Source of the DNA: Opitutia bacterium
GTDB taxonomy: Bacteria > Verrucomicrobiota > Verrucomicrobiia > Opitutales > Opitutaceae
NCBI GenBank assembly: GCA_003142955.1
Contig: PLOH01000105.1
Location: 1-64,000 of the forward strand
Length of the DNA stretch: 64,000 nucleotides
Direction of reading: 5' to 3'
The translations under genes and the position numbers were made by a program. A model generated the notes under the pieces. It worked only from the letters and a program-made list of their open reading frames with translations, was not told where the DNA came from and did no database searches. This document shows positions 29,256 through 39,267 of the stretch, piece by piece. Position 1 is the first letter of the stretch, and the number at the start of each line of letters is the position of its first letter.

Positions 29256-29399
29256 CTGTAGGAGCCTGCTTGCAGGCGATCCCTCGTCTGCAATCCTCCT
29301 CCGCAAGGCCTATGGAGCGAAGGTCGTGAGCACCTGTCCGCCGGAGGCCTTGCGTGGGAGGATTCCGAGTTAAGAGTCGCCTGCAAGCAGGCTTCCTAC
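29256..29399. repeat. Nested compound inverted repeat: outer family A pair with inner second palindrome
   Basis: CTGTAGGAGCCTGCTTGCAGGCGAT at 29256-29280 pairs with GTCGCCTGCAAGCAGGCTTCCTAC ending 29399; inside, GCAATCCTCCTCCGCAAGGCCT pairs with AGGCCTTGCGTGGGAGGATTCC. Confidence 0.85.
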
Positions 29400-31831
29400 T
29401 TTGTCCATTTAGCGGTCGGCAGCCCTGGTGCACTGGCCGTGAGGCGGACCTCCCCTGCTCCCCCGGTCCGTTGCACCGTCGCGAGGAGCCGCCCCTGATA
29501 GGCGGCGCGTTGGTCGACCTTGAAGAGTCCGCCGTAGTCGAGATCGCCGGTGTCGAGACCAATGAGGTGGCCGGCACCTTCGACCTGCACAGTCACGGCG
29601 ATTTTCGCGTCGGGCACCGTCAGGCCGGCAGCGTCGACGATGGTGATTTCGTAGACCGCAAGATCGCTGGCGATCGGGACCGGGAGCGGAGTGATCTGCA
29701 CCCGAACGGCTGCGCCGGCGGTGCGGAGTTCGTTCGTGGCGACTTTTTGGCCGGCGCGGTAGGCGACGGCGGAGAGCACGCCGGGAGCATAGGGGACGGT
29801 CCACTCGCTGGCGTAGCCATCGTGCGAGACGGGGTGGCGGCCGAGCGAGCGGTCGTTGACGAAGAGTTCGACCTCGTCGCAATTGGTCACGGCGCAAACG
29901 GTTAGCTTGGCGCCGGCAGGCCAGTTCCAGTGCAGGTATGCGGGCGCCGGACGCCAGTCGGACTCGGCTTTTTCGCCTGTGAGCACCGAGAGCTGCAACA
30001 CGGGGTCGTCGCGCCAGTAGGCAGCGCGGCGGTAGAATTCAGGCTTCTTGCCGCCAGCGAGATCGAGGAAGCCGGAACCGGAGCCGCGGCGGGGGAAGGC
30101 ATGCGATTCGCCGAGGTAGTCGATGCCGGTCCAGATAAACTCGCCGATCACGTAATCGTGGTCGCGTACGCCGAGCCAGTTGTGGACCTGGTTGCTGGTT
30201 TCGGTGCCGAGAAACAGCCGGTGCGGGAAACGTTCGTGCTCGGGGGCGTAGGTCAGCTCCTTGTAGATGCGGTCGATGTAGTTGTACCCGCCGAGGTCAA
30301 GCTGATCCATGAAGCCGTTGCGGGACGAGACGAAGGACTGGTCGCAGGCGGAAGTGGCGAGGCGCGTGGGATCCTCCTCGTGACAGATGTCGACGAGCTT
30401 TCTCGCCAGCTTCCAACCGTCGTCGTCGAACTGGTTGGGGATCTCGTTGCCGATGCTGTAGAAGACGATGCTCGGGTGGTTGCGGTCGCGGCGGAGCATG
30501 GCGCGCAGATCGGTCTCATGCCACTGGTTGAAGTAGAGGTGGTAACCGAACTTCGCCTTGCCGCGGGGATTCTCGGCGGTGTTGTGAGTCCAGTCGCGGT
30601 TCCACTCGTCGAAGGCTTCGTCAAAGACGTAAAAGCCCAGCTGGTCGCAGAGATCGTAGAACTCCGGCGCGAACGGGTGGTGGCTCGGGCGAATGGCGTT
30701 GCAGCCCATCTCCTTCAGGAGCGCGAGGCGCCCGGCCCAGACGCCGATCGGAACGGCGTTGCCGAAGGAGCCGGCGTCCTGGTGAAGACAGACACCCTTG
30801 AGTTTGGTGGGCTGGCCGTTGACGAGCAGTCCGCGGTCGGAATCAAACGTGAGCTGGCGGATGCCGAACGTCGTGGTGGATTCGTCGAGCATGCGGCCGT
30901 CGAGCGACAGCGTGCAGCGGAGTTGGTAGAGTTCCGGCGAGCGATCGGACCAAAGGCGGGGCTTCGGCACGGAGAGCCAATGCTGGGCGCGCTGGCCGGA
31001 TTGCTGGCTGGCGAGGGTGAGTGTTGACTCGGTGCTGCCGACCTCCGAGCCATCCGGGTCGAGGACGCTGCTGCGCAGGACGAGTTCGCGTTTCACCGGC
31101 TTCACTTTCCAAGGGTCCTTGAGCCAGGCCTGGCGCTCCTCCTCTGTGAAAAAATGCGCGTCGATGATCGCGTCGGTTTCGATGATCGCCTGGTCGCGCG
31201 TGATCTGCGGCGTGGAGACGCGAAGGCCGCCGTCGAGTCGGAAGTGCGTGTAGCCGGTGGCGATCAGCCGGACGTGCCGGTAAATGCCGGCTCCGGTGTA
31301 CCAGCGCGTCGAAGGCTCGGCGGAATCGTCGACGCGGACGGAGAGGACGTTGGGTGTGCCGTCGGTCTTGAGATATTCGGTGAGATCGTAGCGGAAACCG
31401 ATGAAGCCGTAGGGCCGGCGGCCAAGGAACTGGCCATTGATCCAGACGTCGCTGTTCATGTACACACCGTCGAACTCGACAACGATTTTCTTGGCGGCAG
31501 TGGCGGCGGGCAGCGTGAATGTTTTCCGGTACCAGCCGATGCCGTGGGAGAAAAAGCCGCCGTTGCTGTCGCCTTCCGGGGGCGGGTTGAGCGCCCCTTC
31601 GATGCTCCAGTCGTGCGGCACATCGAGGAGGCGCCAGTTCGTGTCGTCGAAGGCCGGTTGCGAGGCCGCCGGCAGATCGCCGAGCTGGAAGCGCCATCCG
31701 GCGTCGAAAGGAATGTACTCCCGCGGGCTGGGCGCCGGTCCAGCGGCAGTCAACGCGGCGGAGGCGAGGCAGAACAAGGCGACGAGATTGAGAACGCGCA
31801 GGAACGATACAGATCGTGAATGGTCGCGCAT
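29396..31831 (-). CDS. GH2-family beta-galactosidase, secreted
   Basis: WRLLDVPHDWSIEGA; DVWINGQFLGRRPYGFIGFRYDLTEYL; GVCLHQDAGSFGNAVP; CNAIRPSHHPFAPEFYDLCDQLGFYVFDEAFDEW. Confidence 0.92.
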   Translation of the reverse strand: MRDHSRSVSFLRVLNLVALFCLASAALTAAGPAPSPREYIPFDAGWRFQLGDLPAASQPAFDDTNWRLLDVPHDWSIEGALNPPPEGDSNGGFFSHGIGWYRKTFTLPAATAAKKIVVEFDGVYMNSDVWINGQFLGRRPYGFIGFRYDLTEYLKTDGTPNVLSVRVDDSAEPSTRWYTGAGIYRHVRLIATGYTHFRLDGGLRVSTPQITRDQAIIETDAIIDAHFFTEEERQAWLKDPWKVKPVKRELVLRSSVLDPDGSEVGSTESTLTLASQQSGQRAQHWLSVPKPRLWSDRSPELYQLRCTLSLDGRMLDESTTTFGIRQLTFDSDRGLLVNGQPTKLKGVCLHQDAGSFGNAVPIGVWAGRLALLKEMGCNAIRPSHHPFAPEFYDLCDQLGFYVFDEAFDEWNRDWTHNTAENPRGKAKFGYHLYFNQWHETDLRAMLRRDRNHPSIVFYSIGNEIPNQFDDDGWKLARKLVDICHEEDPTRLATSACDQSFVSSRNGFMDQLDLGGYNYIDRIYKELTYAPEHERFPHRLFLGTETSNQVHNWLGVRDHDYVIGEFIWTGIDYLGESHAFPRRGSGSGFLDLAGGKKPEFYRRAAYWRDDPVLQLSVLTGEKAESDWRPAPAYLHWNWPAGAKLTVCAVTNCDEVELFVNDRSLGRHPVSHDGYASEWTVPYAPGVLSAVAYRAGQKVATNELRTAGAAVRVQITPLPVPIASDLAVYEITIVDAAGLTVPDAKIAVTVQVEGAGHLIGLDTGDLDYGGLFKVDQRAAYQGRLLATVQRTGGAGEVRLTASAPGLPTAKWTK

Positions 31832-32225
31832 AAGGGGAAAGAATTGGGGTTATTGAATCGCGCAGAAAAGACGCGCACGGGTGGAGCGCGTTGCCCCAAC
31901 CCATCCGACGGTTTCTATTCTGGCGGTTGCAGGGGACTCGTGCAGGAGGCATCGAAACCACTTGCCCAAACTAATCGATCCTAAAGGAGCATCGGGAAGT
32001 GACTTGTCGCCGCGGTCGCACTCCTTCGCCGAGCCTTCGGCCCGCCCGCCGAAGCCTCGGCAAAGACGGGACCGGTCTCAACAAGGCCGCCTACAAAACC
32101 AACGCTGTTTCCCAGCGGTGAGTGGTCCCCAATGCGGAGCGTCTTGAGGACAAGCGGCCCCACCCTGCTCTGTGATCCGCAACGGACACGAAGGTCCGCC
32201 CTCCACGCAAGCGTCTCCGTGATCT

Positions 32226-32280
32226 GGAGGGCGCTGCGTCGTCAGCGCCGCTCGGGCCTCAAGCGGCGACAGCGCGCCAC
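32226..32280. repeat. Palindromic repeat, family E (GGCGCTG-CGTCGT-CAGCGCC core)
   Basis: Perfect 7-bp stem at 32230-32249. Confidence 0.5.
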
Positions 32281-32415
32281 GCGCAACTTTCCCCCGGCAC
32301 CGTCCGGGAAAAAGCGTCAGTACATTGGCAGCCGATCCAGGCCGAACACCGGCGTGCGCGTCGCGCCTTTGGTTTGCCGGGATGTGATCGGAGTCTTCAT
32401 CGCATGAATAAACGT

Positions 32416-35400
32416 TCAACCCGCATCGCACACGCTGCGGACGTTCTCCACCAGGCTTTCGATGGTGAACGGTTTCTGGATGAAATGCACCCCATCAATC
32501 AGCACGCCGTTGTCTGCGATCACATCGGCGGTATAGCCCGACATGAACAGGCATTTCAGTTGCGGATGGCTGGAGCGAAGCCGGTCGCGCAGCTCTTTCC
32601 CGTTCATCCCCGGCATCACCACGTCGGTAATCAGCAGGTGGATCGGCCCGGCATGTTGCGCCGCCAGGGTTAGCGCGGTCTGCGGCGTGGACAAGGCCAG
32701 CACGGTGTAGCCGTATTGCTGCAGAATCCGCCGGCCGAGATTTAGAATCTGTTCCTCGTCTTCCACTAACAACACCGTCTCGGTGCCGCGCAGCGAGCGG
32801 CGGGCGGATTCCTGCGCCGCCGCCACCGCTTCGGCTTTGGCGCGCGGCAGGTAAATCTTGAAGGTCGTCCCTTTGCCCGGCTCGCTATCGACGTTAATCA
32901 ACCCTTGATTCTGGATGACGGTCCCAAACACGGTGGCCAGACCAAGCCCCGTTCCTTTTCCCAGTTCTTTGGTGGTAAAGAACGGTTCGAATAGGTGGGC
33001 GCGCGTCGCCGCATCCATACCCCGACCGTTGTCGCTCACGGCCAGCAACACGTAGTCACCCGGCACACAATCTGGAGGGCTCTGGGCACCGTGGGCGGCC
33101 AGCGTCAAGTTGCCCGTCTCAATGGTGACCTTGCCGACGCCGGCGATGGCGTCACGGGCATTGACACACAAATTGGCCAGAATCTGGTCAATCTGACTGG
33201 GGTCCATTCGCACCGCCCAGAGGTCGGCGCCCGGCAGCCAGGCCAGATTAACATCCTCACCGATCAGTCGGCGGAGCATCTTGAGCATGCCGGCGACGGT
33301 GTCGTTGAGATCGAGTATCTTGGGCTGAATGGTCTGCTTCCGGGCAAACGCGAGCAACTGCCGGGTCAGTTCCGCGGAGCGCTGGGCTGATTTTTGAATC
33401 TCTTCCAGATTCTCGCGCACCGATGTTCCCGGCGGAAGATCGTCGAGCGCCAAAGCCACATTGCCCAGGATGGCCTGGAGCATGTTGTTGAAGTCGTGCG
33501 CCACACCGCCCGCCAACCGGCCCACCGATTCCATCTTCTGGGCCTGAGCGAGCTGTCCCTGCAGCTTCTCCTTCTCCTCCTGCGTCCGCTGGCGCTCGGC
33601 GATTTCCCTTTTTAGATCGGCGTTCGTGTTCGACAATTCCGCCGTGCGTTCGTTGACCCGGCTCTCGAGTTCGGCATTGAGCCGGCGATAACGTTCCTCA
33701 CTCGCGGCCAGGGCCGTGGTCTTCTCCATGGTCTCCTCGACCTGACGGCCGAGCTGCGTGTTGGTAACATTGAGCGCTGCGGTGCGTTCGGCGACCAGGC
33801 GCTCGAGGCGAACGGTTTCGCGCCGCTCCAGGAAAGCGAATAACCAGGCGACCAACAACACCAGGCCGACCGCGGCGGAGATGTAGATCACCCACGCCAG
33901 TCTCGTCCTGTACCACGGCGCCCGCACGGTGAAGGCCAGCCAGGCCTCCTCTCCCGGCTTCCCGGCGACGATCGGCCGCACATGGAAGACATAACTACCC
34001 TCCTTCAGCCGGTTGAACGATGCGGAGCCCACGTTGCCCGTCGACACCCATTGCTTGGCGGCGCCATCGAGCAGAACTTCAAAGGAAACCGGTGGATCAA
34101 ACGGACTGGAGACAGCGGCGAAGTGCACCACGAGCGAGTTGTCCGAGTAAGGCAGCGGAGGGAGGGTCAAGCCGGGGGTAAACAAGCGCTGGTTGCTCCC
34201 CGTCAGTTGCACGGAGGTGATCTGGGCGCGCAACGGAAGCTGCGGAGCACGCGGCAGGTGGGGATCAAAACGGATCAGATGCCCGCGACCTTGCATCAAG
34301 ATAACGCCGTCTGACTCCATGTTGAATTCGGTCGGTTCGAAACCAAGCGATAGGGATTCCATGGGCGGATGCTCGCCAGCTTTGGTGTCATCGACGACCA
34401 AGACACTGCCCCGACGAGCAAACCAGAGCCGGCCGGACGCGTCCCGCTCCGGTCGGCCAGTGCAGTCGGCCAGGGCCGGAATGCGGCGGATCAACTCCTG
34501 GTCCTCGACAAACCGTTGGGTGATTGCTTCGAAGCGCAGGATATGACCAGACGCAACGCACCGAGCGATTCCGTCGATGACAAAAAGTCCGGCCCAACTT
34601 CCGGCCACCCCTTCCTCTTTCCCGAAGATCCGGACAGTGGGTGCCCCGGCGCCAAATTCCACCCTTCCCACATGGTCGCCCAGCTCTAGCCAGACCGTAC
34701 CGGTGGAATCCGTCACGGCGTTGTACACGGTCCCGAGTTTTTCAACCGGTATTCGGTCGACGGCAAACCGGCCGGCCGATTCTTGGAGCCAGCCAATTTC
34801 GTTGCGTGCGGCATAAAAGATCCGCCCGTCGGATTGTGGGCGGCCAATTCCGACCCGCGCGTTGGTGATACCCGCCGCGATCTCTTGCCAGCCCGTGCCC
34901 TCACGGACGAAAATCCCGTCACGGCTGGTTGCGAATAACCTGCCCCCGGTTTCAGCAATTGCCCAGAGTAACTGCAAGGGGGGCATGTCCAGTTCAAAGC
35001 GCTCCAAGTACCCATCCGGGTTCAGCACACCGCGCAGCAGTTGGCGGTCGGCCAATACCCACAACTCGCCTTGGTGCCGCAAGGGCTTAACATAGCTCAT
35101 CGAACTCGCGAGCAGAGGTTCGAAATCGGAGATCGGCGACGGGAACTGCACCCGCACCAAGGCGTTGTCGAGCAGCGCCCACAGCACGCCATTGGGCGCA
35201 TACGCCAGACGGCGGACCTGCGACAACCGATGGTCGAGCGAGCGGGTGAGGACTTGCACCAACCGTCCGCCGCGTTCGAAAAAGACGATGCCCACCGTGT
35301 CGACGGCCGCCGCGTAAAACTCGGTTCCAATGTGGCACAGGTCATTGATGCGGCGTCCCGGTCCCAGAATTCTTGGAACGGGGACGTCACTGAAGGATCT

Positions 35401-36189
35401 TCCATCGAAAGCCAGAAGACCGCCCCGAGCCGTACCGACGATCACCTGTTCCGCCCCATAATCCACGCTGTCCGTCACCCCTCCGGTAGCGAGCGGATTC
35501 TTCAAGGGAACGGCTGTCGCGTCCCCTCCCAAATGTATCTGGTAAAGGAGACCGAGGGATTCATTGCTGGCAAACCGCTCGTTGCCAACGGCGAAAATGT
35601 GTTCGATCGCGACAGACGGGAACCGGGAGGTTCGGGTGGTCTGCCCGGGCCTCCAGGCAATGACCGTGCCACCGGCCGGCCCCCACAGCCAGGTATCGGA
35701 GAACTGGCTGACACGAAAAAACGGATCGCCAGGAGGAACCTCGGCCACCGGCACAAAACGCCAGTGCGCGTCCTCACCCAGATCGATCCGGGCAATCGCT
35801 CCGGGGATGGCCGCATAAATCCGGCCATCATCGTCTACCGCCACCTGTTCGTAGATGAATCCGGTCTGGTCAGCGGCTTCCTGGTAAGTCTCCCAGCGCA
35901 CCCCGTCGCCGATCGCGATTTCATGCTGCGAGACGACCAGGATCCTGCCGTCCGGCAGGATATGGAGATCAGACGGCGCGGTGCTGAGTCCGAGCGATTC
36001 CGGACCGAGCACGACGAACGACGGAGCGCCGGTCTCGACCACTCCGGCCGGCGGTGCCGGGATAGCGTCACTCTCGGCGCGTGCCGCCACGACGCCCACG
36101 GCCATGGCGAAGGCGAGGAAAAGAACGTACCCTATCCATCCACACCAAAGGCAGCGATTGCGCCAGGGGAAGGATCTCGATTGCGGCAT
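32416..36189 (-). CDS. Hybrid sensor histidine kinase: beta-propeller sensor, Y_Y_Y, TM, HisKA/HATPase, receiver
   Basis: SVGRLAGGVAHDFNNMLQAILGN; NLCVNARDAI; DNGRGMDAATRAHLFEPFFTTKELGKGTGLGLATVFG; TVLLVEDEEQILNLGRRIL...LLITDVVMPGMNGKELRDRL. Confidence 0.9.
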   Translation of the reverse strand: MPQSRSFPWRNRCLWCGWIGYVLFLAFAMAVGVVAARAESDAIPAPPAGVVETGAPSFVVLGPESLGLSTAPSDLHILPDGRILVVSQHEIAIGDGVRWETYQEAADQTGFIYEQVAVDDDGRIYAAIPGAIARIDLGEDAHWRFVPVAEVPPGDPFFRVSQFSDTWLWGPAGGTVIAWRPGQTTRTSRFPSVAIEHIFAVGNERFASNESLGLLYQIHLGGDATAVPLKNPLATGGVTDSVDYGAEQVIVGTARGGLLAFDGRSFSDVPVPRILGPGRRINDLCHIGTEFYAAAVDTVGIVFFERGGRLVQVLTRSLDHRLSQVRRLAYAPNGVLWALLDNALVRVQFPSPISDFEPLLASSMSYVKPLRHQGELWVLADRQLLRGVLNPDGYLERFELDMPPLQLLWAIAETGGRLFATSRDGIFVREGTGWQEIAAGITNARVGIGRPQSDGRIFYAARNEIGWLQESAGRFAVDRIPVEKLGTVYNAVTDSTGTVWLELGDHVGRVEFGAGAPTVRIFGKEEGVAGSWAGLFVIDGIARCVASGHILRFEAITQRFVEDQELIRRIPALADCTGRPERDASGRLWFARRGSVLVVDDTKAGEHPPMESLSLGFEPTEFNMESDGVILMQGRGHLIRFDPHLPRAPQLPLRAQITSVQLTGSNQRLFTPGLTLPPLPYSDNSLVVHFAAVSSPFDPPVSFEVLLDGAAKQWVSTGNVGSASFNRLKEGSYVFHVRPIVAGKPGEEAWLAFTVRAPWYRTRLAWVIYISAAVGLVLLVAWLFAFLERRETVRLERLVAERTAALNVTNTQLGRQVEETMEKTTALAASEERYRRLNAELESRVNERTAELSNTNADLKREIAERQRTQEEKEKLQGQLAQAQKMESVGRLAGGVAHDFNNMLQAILGNVALALDDLPPGTSVRENLEEIQKSAQRSAELTRQLLAFARKQTIQPKILDLNDTVAGMLKMLRRLIGEDVNLAWLPGADLWAVRMDPSQIDQILANLCVNARDAIAGVGKVTIETGNLTLAAHGAQSPPDCVPGDYVLLAVSDNGRGMDAATRAHLFEPFFTTKELGKGTGLGLATVFGTVIQNQGLINVDSEPGKGTTFKIYLPRAKAEAVAAAQESARRSLRGTETVLLVEDEEQILNLGRRILQQYGYTVLALSTPQTALTLAAQHAGPIHLLITDVVMPGMNGKELRDRLRSSHPQLKCLFMSGYTADVIADNGVLIDGVHFIQKPFTIESLVENVRSVCDAG

Positions 36190-36436
36190 GACAAAACGAT
36201 GGACGTTGCTTCGGCGGATCATACTAAAAGTCGAGCGTGGAACCCGAGGGTTAGGCGCCCTAAAATGAGTATTTCATCACCTCTGGCCGCTTGCAAATAA
36301 ACTAATTCGACTCGCGATGAGGTTGGCGCTGCCGACGTCTTCATGCGTCCGAGTTTACGACCTGTTCACAAAGAACAATCAAAGCAGAATTGAATTGCGC
36401 TTCCCGACCCCCCTAGCCTGTTCGATCTCCGCAAAC

Positions 36437-39088
36437 CATCCCGCGATGATCGCTTTTGATTCCGTTCTTTCCCGTCACATTTTGCTGGGCTGGGCTTGGT
36501 TTTCGTCGCCAGCCTTCGCGCTGACAATTCTATTCAGATCAGCGTCAATCCCGGAGCGGGACAAATTCCGATCAGCCCCTATGTTTATGGCACCAATCAG
36601 GATCTGCCGGGGGTTGCCGCTCCTGGATCCCGCCGGAGTGGCGGCAACCGGCTGACGGGGTACAATTGGGAGACCAATGCCTCGAACGCTGGCACCGATT
36701 GGTACAATAGCAGCGACAACTTCATGGTCTCGGGACTACCGGCCCAGCAGCAAAGTCTGCCGGCGATCGCGCTGACCTTGTTCCACGATCAATCGCTGAC
36801 GATGGGGACTCCGTACACCGTGCTGACTCTGCCAATGGCCGGCTACGTGGCGGCCGATGAAAGCGGCACGGTCACAGCCGCCCAGGTGGCACCGTCCTCC
36901 CGGTGGAATGCTGTTGTAAACAACAAACCCGGTGGCGTCTACCTTAGCTCGCCCAACCTGACCGATGGCGTTGTCTACACGGATGAGCTGCTCAATCTTC
37001 TACTGACTCCAGTCCGCGACTCCCGCCTACCGCTGGTTTCTTGACTACTACCTCGACCAGATGAGCAACGCATCAACGACGGCGGGTAAGCGCCTTCTCG
37101 ATGTCCTCGACCTCCACCGTTACAGCGACGAGAACATCGGCGGTCCATCCGCAGGCACGCCGATCACGAGCCAGACAGACTTCACGGACACGACGACCAA
37201 TCTGCAAAGGATTCAAGCTCCCCGCGTTCTCTGGGACCCGACCTATGTGGAGAACAGCTGGGTACAGGAGTGGTACCCCCAATTCCTGCCGTGGATTCCG
37301 AATATCCAGGCCTCCATCGCAAAATACTATCCCGGGACCAAGCTGTCGTTCACCGAATACTGCTACGGCGGCGAAAGCGATATCTCAGGGGGGATCGCCC
37401 AGGCCGACGTCCTTGGCCTCTACGGAAAATATGGGGTGCGCCTCGGATGCCTCTGGCTCCTCCACGGCACGCCCCCACCCTTGTATGTCTCCGCGACGTT
37501 CAACCTCTACCTCAACTACGATGGGAACGGTGGGAAGTTCGGCGCGACTTCCGTTGCGGAAACGGACTCCGATACGGTCAACTCCTCGGTCTACACTTCG
37601 GTTGACACCGCGAATGCCCTCCATCTGGTCGTGCTGAACAAGAGTTATACCGCGACGGCCAACCTCAGTTTTCAGATTGCGGGATCCACGATCTACCCCA
37701 GCGCCCAAGTCTACGCTTTCGACGCCAATAGCTCCGCCCTGACGCTTCGCGCGCCGGCCGCACTCACCAACAACCGGTTCAGCTACACGCTTTCGCCACT
37801 CACCGCGGCCCATTTTTTCCTACCGGCGCCCTCGCCCGACCAGGCGTTTTTGCAGCAGCTCTTCGCGGATGTCCTGGGCCGGCCGATCGATCCCGGTGCG
37901 CTCAGCAGCTTTGGCGCGGCGCTAATCGGAGGCGAATCGCAGGTAGCGGTATTAGGCGATCTGTTTGGCTCGACCGAATATCGCCTGCGGCAGATCGAGC
38001 CGGCAATCCGTCTGTACTATGCGGCCTTCGCGCGGTGTCCGGATTATGCGGGTCTCCAGAACTTGGCCAACGCGCTGCAGACCGGTGCTCTTACGTTGGC
38101 TGGCGCAGGCGACCAATTTGCCTCGAGCGCGGAGTTTCTCCTGGACTACGGCAGCTTGGACAACACGGGGTTTGTGCAGCGGCTCTACCTCAACGTGTTG
38201 GGCCGCAAAGCTGATCCTGCGGGCCTGGCCAACTGGGTGGCGTTGCTCGATGCGGGCGCTTCGCGCGGGACCGTGTTGATTGGGTTCTCGGAGTCCCCGG
38301 AGTTTCAGGCGGACATTGCCAGTCAGGTGGAGATCGTACGACTGTATTACCTGCTGCTGAAGTGGATGCCGGCGGCGGCGGAACTGCAGAGCCGCCTGGG
38401 GTTTTTGCAGGGCTACGGCCAGACGGACACGTTGTTTGCGCAAGGCTATTCCTCGGGTCTTGCTGATTCCGACTATGTGCGGCTGGTTTTTCAGGGTTTC
38501 CTGCGGCGGGCGGCCGATCCGGGGGCGCTCAGCGCCTTTAGTAGTGCTTTGACCGCCGGCACGGTTACGCACGGCAGCTTGGTGAACACGCTGCTCAGTT
38601 CGACCGAGTCTAATCTCTACGTGGCACCGGCCTCGCGGCTATATCTGGCCGCCTTGCTTCGCGTGCCCGATCAGCCGGGCTTGGACAATTGGGTAGCGTA
38701 CGTGCGCGCGGGCAATTCGCTGCAATCCGCGGCCGACGCGTTCGCCGCGAGCCAGGAGTTTATGAACCGCTACGGTGCGATGAACAACAGTGACTACGTG
38801 TCTACACTTTACGTCAACGTCCTTGGCCGGCAGGCGGATCCGACCGGTCTGGCCGATTGGGTGGCGCAGCTGAATGGCGGCGCCAGCCGCGGGCAGGTGT
38901 TGATCGGCTTCTCCGAATCGCCGGAGGCTGTCAATCGCTTCGCCCCAACCGTGCGCACATTCTTGAGTTACTTCACCTTCCTCAATTTGACTCCCGCCCA
39001 GTCGGATCTCGACACCTGGAAGAACTATCTCGCCACGCTCGACGACCAGCTGCGCAACGATCTGCTCGCGACAATTTCAACCTCCTGA
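36437..39088 (+). pseudogene. GH44-family glycosidase fused to DUF4214 repeats, interrupted by frameshift and internal deletion
   Basis: GH44 N-part YVYGTNQDLPGVAAPGSRRSGGNRLTGYNWETNASNAGTDWYNSSDNFM in ORF 36496-37044, C-part YRWFLDYYLDQMSNASTTAGKRLLDVLDLHRYSDE and SFTEYCYGGESDISGGIAQADVLGLYGKYG in ORF 37061-39088. Confidence 0.75.
37845..39085 (+). repeat. Four DUF4214-like repeats arranged as two ~208-aa super-repeats
   Basis: LGRKADPAGLANWVALLDAGASRGTVLIGFSESPEF and LGRQADPTGLADWVAQLNGGASRGQVLIGFSESPEA about 620 bp apart; two more divergent copies interleaved. Confidence 0.8.
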
Positions 39089-39267
39089 TTTTACATGCCT
39101 ACGGAAATTCTCCCGGCCGACCGCTTGCCAACGTCCACCTCAAACCAGAACCGCTCTCGGGTGAATTCCAGGAAGCAGGGGTTGGCTCTGTGCCAAGAAT
39201 CTAATCCTCCTCGCGAAAACATGCGGTGGTAGGATTGATCAGAAGATAGAACGATCCGTTCCCACAC

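Noticed and set aside
37845-39085. Diversity-generating retroelement variable repeat
   Set aside because: Repeats are old and evenly diverged DUF4214 motifs; no reverse transcriptase or template repeat in the window.
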